Source: Microcebus murinus
Taxonomy: Eukaryota; Chordata; Mammalia; Primates; Cheirogaleidae
Assembly (NCBI RefSeq): GCF_040939455.1
Contig: NC_134122.1
Coordinates: forward strand, 33,894,001-33,958,000
DNA: 64,000 nucleotides
Direction of reading: 5' to 3'
Shown one piece after another: positions 59,641-64,000 of the stretch. A program made the position numbers and the translations under genes. The notes under the pieces were generated by a model. That model had not been told where the DNA came from. It searched no databases and was given only the letters and a program-made list of their open reading frames with translations. The first letter of the stretch is position 1, and the number at the start of each line of letters is the position of its first letter.

Positions 59641-61540
59641 GGCATTTGGCAATATATCAAATAAAAACATGCATTTGAAGGTCTAGGTGAACCAGTCTCG
59701 AATGCTGGAGAGAATCTTGATGCTTAGTTTAAGGCAACCATTAATGGTACTAGTTTGGTATTTTCCTGAAGAGAATTGAGAAAAAAGTCACTTTGATCAT
59801 TTTTTGTTCTATGGTTCAGAAGAGTATTTGTTTCTTGTTCTTGTCCCCACTATGAATAGATTGTAAACTTAGTGCTAAGATTTCTGGTTTAATATGATTA
59901 TTATTCTTGTTAAATTGACAATGATTGTCCTCACTAGATTATTAACATAAGACCCAAGGGACTAAAATGATGTGTTGTGCCCATGTCCTGGTTCCATTTT
60001 TGTGTGGAGTTTATGGGATTAAAATGGCTCACAGGTGTCTTTGTGACACAAATAGCTTGATAGATGGCCTATGGTTTATATGTAGAAAACATTGGAGACT
60101 ATAGATTTATTTTAGCATCATTTTAGGAAGCACAGAACTGGTAGGCTATTTGAACCTTACAGAATGAGTATGACTACTTTTCATTAGAGGTTCAGACTTG
60201 GGACCGTAGGGCTCTGGAAATGGGTCTCTTTGCAGAGGTCAGAGACTTATATATACTCTCAATCAACTCAACTGCATGTACAGCAGGGGAAGAACATTGT
60301 GAGCATTATTAATTTTCTCATAGTAAGGTCTAAGCATACATTTATATAAATAGTTATTTACAATTGGTTCATATTGATTGATTATTTCTTACTTCAGATT
60401 TGTGTTTTGGATATATGTGCAAGCTGACCTTCTGTCTTTTAGATAAAATCAAGAATTCACTTAATTAGTGCAAAGTAACATAACCAGTTGAGATCCAAAA
60501 TATTTAATTTTAATTTTTAAAAATATATATTTGGTGTTTATGAAACAAATTTTTATTGAGTGGCTACCACAAACCAAACCTAGTACTGTGGGTGATTTGA
60601 TAGGGTGTGAGATGTTCTTCTCTTCAAGGAGTATGTATCCTAGGAGTAGCGGTGATGATAACTGCATAAGCCACTCCATTGATCTGGAATTGGAAACAAC
60701 TTTTACTGTAGGACTGGAAATAAAGATTTAGTCCAGTCAGCATCGACCTAGTATCCATGGGCTGTGGCAGCTTTGAGCTTCCCTAATGAACGACAGGTCA
60801 CACTGACCTGATTATGGGTGTTACAGTGACAGGATGAAGTTGGATTTATCTTGTGAAAAAAAAAAACGTGTTGGTGAGCAAGTATTATCACATCTTCCCT
60901 TGCTTTTCTGTTTAAATACACTATCCTATTCAAAAAGGCAAATCTCTGATGTTTTGTTGAAAAAAATCTATGGGCCAGATCACAAAATACTTGATGTGTT
61001 TGATGGTTGCTCACTAGTGAGCCTGGGACTTGTTACCTAGAGGTCTAGTACCCCTCTGAAGTTTTCATTATGTTAATACCAAAAAATGATCCTGTGACAC
61101 TTGTTCTAAATGTGGTTTATTTCTTGAAGCTTAGTGATTTATTTACTTGCCAAATGTTAGGATTTGATTTTAAAGAGCATCTTTTTCTACCTCCCTGGGT
61201 ATATAGGCTGTGATTTGTAATGTTTAGTTACTCCACCAATAAGTCAATTAATTGACATTCTTGAGTGTTAAGAGCTTTAAGATTTTAAAGAAGTATGGAA
61301 AAAAGTTTCTGCCACCAGGGTGCTTGCTTCCCTCTGCATAGTCTAAACCGGAAGTCTCCAAACTTTTTTGATTGTGTGCCCCAGTTGACAAAATCATTTA
61401 GAATAAGCATCTGTTTTATACATATTTTTGTTAATTTTGAAGTTTTATTATATGCTCCTATACTAATATTTTCATCATAAAAGAGATGCAAAATTAGAAA
61501 TTACTAAAGAATGAGATGAAACATTTAAATAAATATTTTA
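59641..61540. other. Unassigned non-coding DNA
   Basis: No named repeat or gene recognised. Confidence 0.45.
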
Positions 61541-61848
61541 GGCTGGGCACAGTGTCTCAGGCATATAATCCCAGCACTTTGGGAGGCCAAGGCAAGAGGA
61601 TTGCTTGAGCCCAAGAGTTCGAGAACAGCCTGAGCAACATATCGAGACCCCATCTTTACAAAAATAGAAAAATTAACCTGGTGTGGTTGCACAAGCCTGT
61701 AGTCTTTGCTACTTGGGAGGCTGAGGCAGGAGGATCACTTGAGCCCAGGAGTTTGAACTCAGGTTGCAGTGAGCTATGAAGATGCCACTGTACTCTAGCC
61801 TGAGCAATAGAGTGAGACCATCTCTTCCCCAGCCCCCAATTCCAAATA
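61541..61848 (+). mobile_element. Old Alu (AluJ-like)
   Basis: ggctgggcacagtgtctcag to an AATAAATAAATAG tail. 'ccactgtactctagcctgag' is in the right arm. It is diverged and lacks the lemur-type spacer. Confidence 0.9.
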
Positions 61849-61864
61849 AATAAATAGATGTTTT

Positions 61865-62194
<330 letters not shown>

Positions 62195-62210
62195 AATAAA
62201 TAGATGTTTT

Positions 62211-63799
62211 AATGTAGTCTTACCTCCTAGTGGAACATCTTACAGCCCACTGGTGTAGACAGAAAGGGTTAAGAGTGCTTGGGAGGGAGAAATCATTTCT
62301 AAGGCATATGGGTGGAGAAGGAGTTATGTAGGAGATATAAGGAGTGAGTCATGGCAGGGTGTAGGGAAGAGAGGGTTGATACCATCTTTTAGGGTGAGCA
62401 GTAGGGAGCCATGGAACTGCTTGCCAAGGAGTCACAAGATAGCAGTGGACTTGCCGAAGGTGTCTGTCCAGTATGGTGGGTTGGGATAGAGGATGGTGTG
62501 TGTGTGTGTGGGGGGGGGGGCATGGGCTGGGGTGTTTGTGTAGAGAAGGGGAGGAGACAAATTAGGATCCTATTCCCAGAGTGGAAGGGTGAGGGAAGAA
62601 GGGCAAAGAGGAGGATGGTGGCAGGTAAGGTGAGGAACTAGTGAATGTTTGGACATTTCACACATCACCAGGACTATTTAGGAGGAAATGAGTCCTGAAG
62701 GCTGCCGGAAAACGATGGTTAGTAGTAGGAGAAACTGAAGGGGAAGAGCTGGGGGAGGAGTTGGTAAGGGAAGAACTGGCCACATTCCAAAGCCTTATTA
62801 TGCCCAGTTTTCACTTTAAAATCTGCACTGTTGTACTAATACGACATTGTTGTTCAGGAAATGGTTTCTTTACCCCTACACACTTTTCTTTTAGAGTAAA
62901 TAACAGGAACCAGTGCTCACATCCAGGGTCAAAGCTAATCTTTAAGAAGGTGGAGAGTATCTTCCCTGTTCCTTTATCTATTTTGAAACTGGCACTTCTC
63001 TTTCTCTCTCTTGTAGGAGGAGATAGATGTGTAGCTACTGCCTAAGCAGCCTAGTGAAAGGGATGGATCTTGAGGCTTCCAGAGGTCAGTCTGGCATAAG
63101 GAGTAAAGAAGCAGCCATGAGTTTTTTTCAGAGAGGCAGAATTTCTTCTCTTGGACAGGATAGAGCTTTTAATTGAATCCAAATCACATCTCTTACCCTA
63201 TGAATGCTGGAGATCAGTACATTTTTAACTAGGAAGAGCATCAATTATGTATTAGCCATGATACTAATATACCCTGAGCATAAGTCTTAGAGCTGGCTTT
63301 TCATCTCTGCATAGCCACTGATGTGATGTCATTGTGTTCCTATACTCAACCAATAGCTCTTAAGGTTTTCTAACCTTGTGTTTTCCTGAAGCTGTTATTT
63401 TTTTTTAAATGTGTACTAAAATATTTATTCAGAGATACAGTGCACTGCTACTGAAAAGAGGAGGAGAAAGTAGGGATTCCTATTGTTGTGGCTCCTTTTT
63501 GCTCTTACACCTTATGGCCCTTTGGAATATCCCCTGTGGAAGAGCCATTTACTCAACATTGTGCTTTGGGATGCATAGTGGGGCTTGTCCTGTTGTACTT
63601 TGATGCTGCTGCTTTATCTATTATTTGGTTTTGTTGTGTTCCATGATAAATATCTGGAAATATCAATTACAGATTTTGGGATTTTGAATGTTTGCATCCA
63701 GAAAGTGTATGTAGTTTCTGTTGTCCCTTCCTCCTCTTGCCAGCATATTCCTATAGTACTTATCTTGCTTATTCCTGGAATACTAAATGTAATGGTGGC
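62211..63799. other. Mostly unassigned DNA
   Basis: Purine-rich text at about 62280-62760 resembles the unassigned old repeat at 58550. A (GT)n(G)n run lies at about 62496-62520. The rest shows nothing recognisable. Confidence 0.4.
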
Positions 63800-63980
63800 C
63801 AAAGTGGACTGAGCATTTCTTAGGTCCTTACACTCTTCTTTATATTTAATAACTTACTAAATTCTGACAACAGTTCTGTAAGGGAAATAACGTTATAATC
63901 TCCATGTTACAGACAAGGAAAAGGTTAAATTACTTGCCTGGTGAGTGTAACACAGGCTCTGGAGTAAACATTCAAACACT
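63800..63980 (-). repeat. MIR SINE (antisense)
   Basis: 'tctccatgttacagacaagg' and 'gttaaattacttgcctggtg' are antisense MIR core text. The element runs toward the window edge. Confidence 0.75.
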
Positions 63981-64000
63981 TGCCTCGCCACTAGGAATCA

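Overview
The window reads as a non-coding (intergenic or intronic) stretch of a primate nuclear genome. Most of the recognisable sequence is transposon-derived. The young Alu elements (about 14651-14979, 31769-32099, 49806-50137, 61865-62194) carry a middle spacer that reads TTAGTTGGCCAATTAATTTC in minus-oriented copies. They also share the wording 'cctgaccttgagcaat'. To my knowledge this is typical of strepsirrhine (lemur-type) Alus, so I infer a lemur or close relative. Human-type recent Alu and L1 subfamilies are not apparent. I found no convincing exon of a functional host gene, no tRNA or rRNA gene, and no CRISPR or other microbial feature.

Layout. 1-8.5 kb: unassigned DNA with MER5 copies, a complete TA-flanked inverted-terminal-repeat DNA transposon at 3381-3779, and a very long compound tetranucleotide microsatellite at 7951-8228. 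8.5-17.9 kb: an Alu, an MLT1A-type LTR, a young 5'-truncated L1 (14424-16220) with an Alu and an unusual palindromic insertion inside it, two MER5 copies, another Alu and a short inverted L1 3' end. 17.9-31.7 kb: mostly unassigned, with MIRs, L2 pieces, an L1ME 3' end (23.5-24.6 kb) and a hAT-type element at 25333-25516. 31.7-37.4 kb: a nested block made of an old L1M on the minus strand, interrupted by an old Alu and by a processed retrocopy of TOMM22. The retrocopy's reading frame is intact over the whole protein, but it has lost its stop codon. 37.4-46.4 kb: a MER1-type hAT element with a perfect 8-bp target duplication, Alu and MIR pieces, and a decayed protein-coding remnant of unknown parentage (39765-40091). 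46.5-64 kb: MER2 and another Tigger-group transposon, an L2 split by a young Alu, a second MLT1A LTR, several Alus, and a MIR split by MER5.

The gene-like content is therefore two retro-derived remnants on the minus strand: TOMM22 (well supported) and the 39.8-40.1 kb remnant (moderately supported). Nothing suggests that genes here work together. The most interesting items are the TA-flanked transposon, the stop-loss TOMM22 retrocopy, the unidentified remnant, the hAT-like element, the strand-asymmetric microsatellite, and the palindrome plus duplicated flank inside the L1. Family names rest on my memory of consensus sequences. Boundaries are by eye and may be off by several to tens of bases unless target duplications are quoted.
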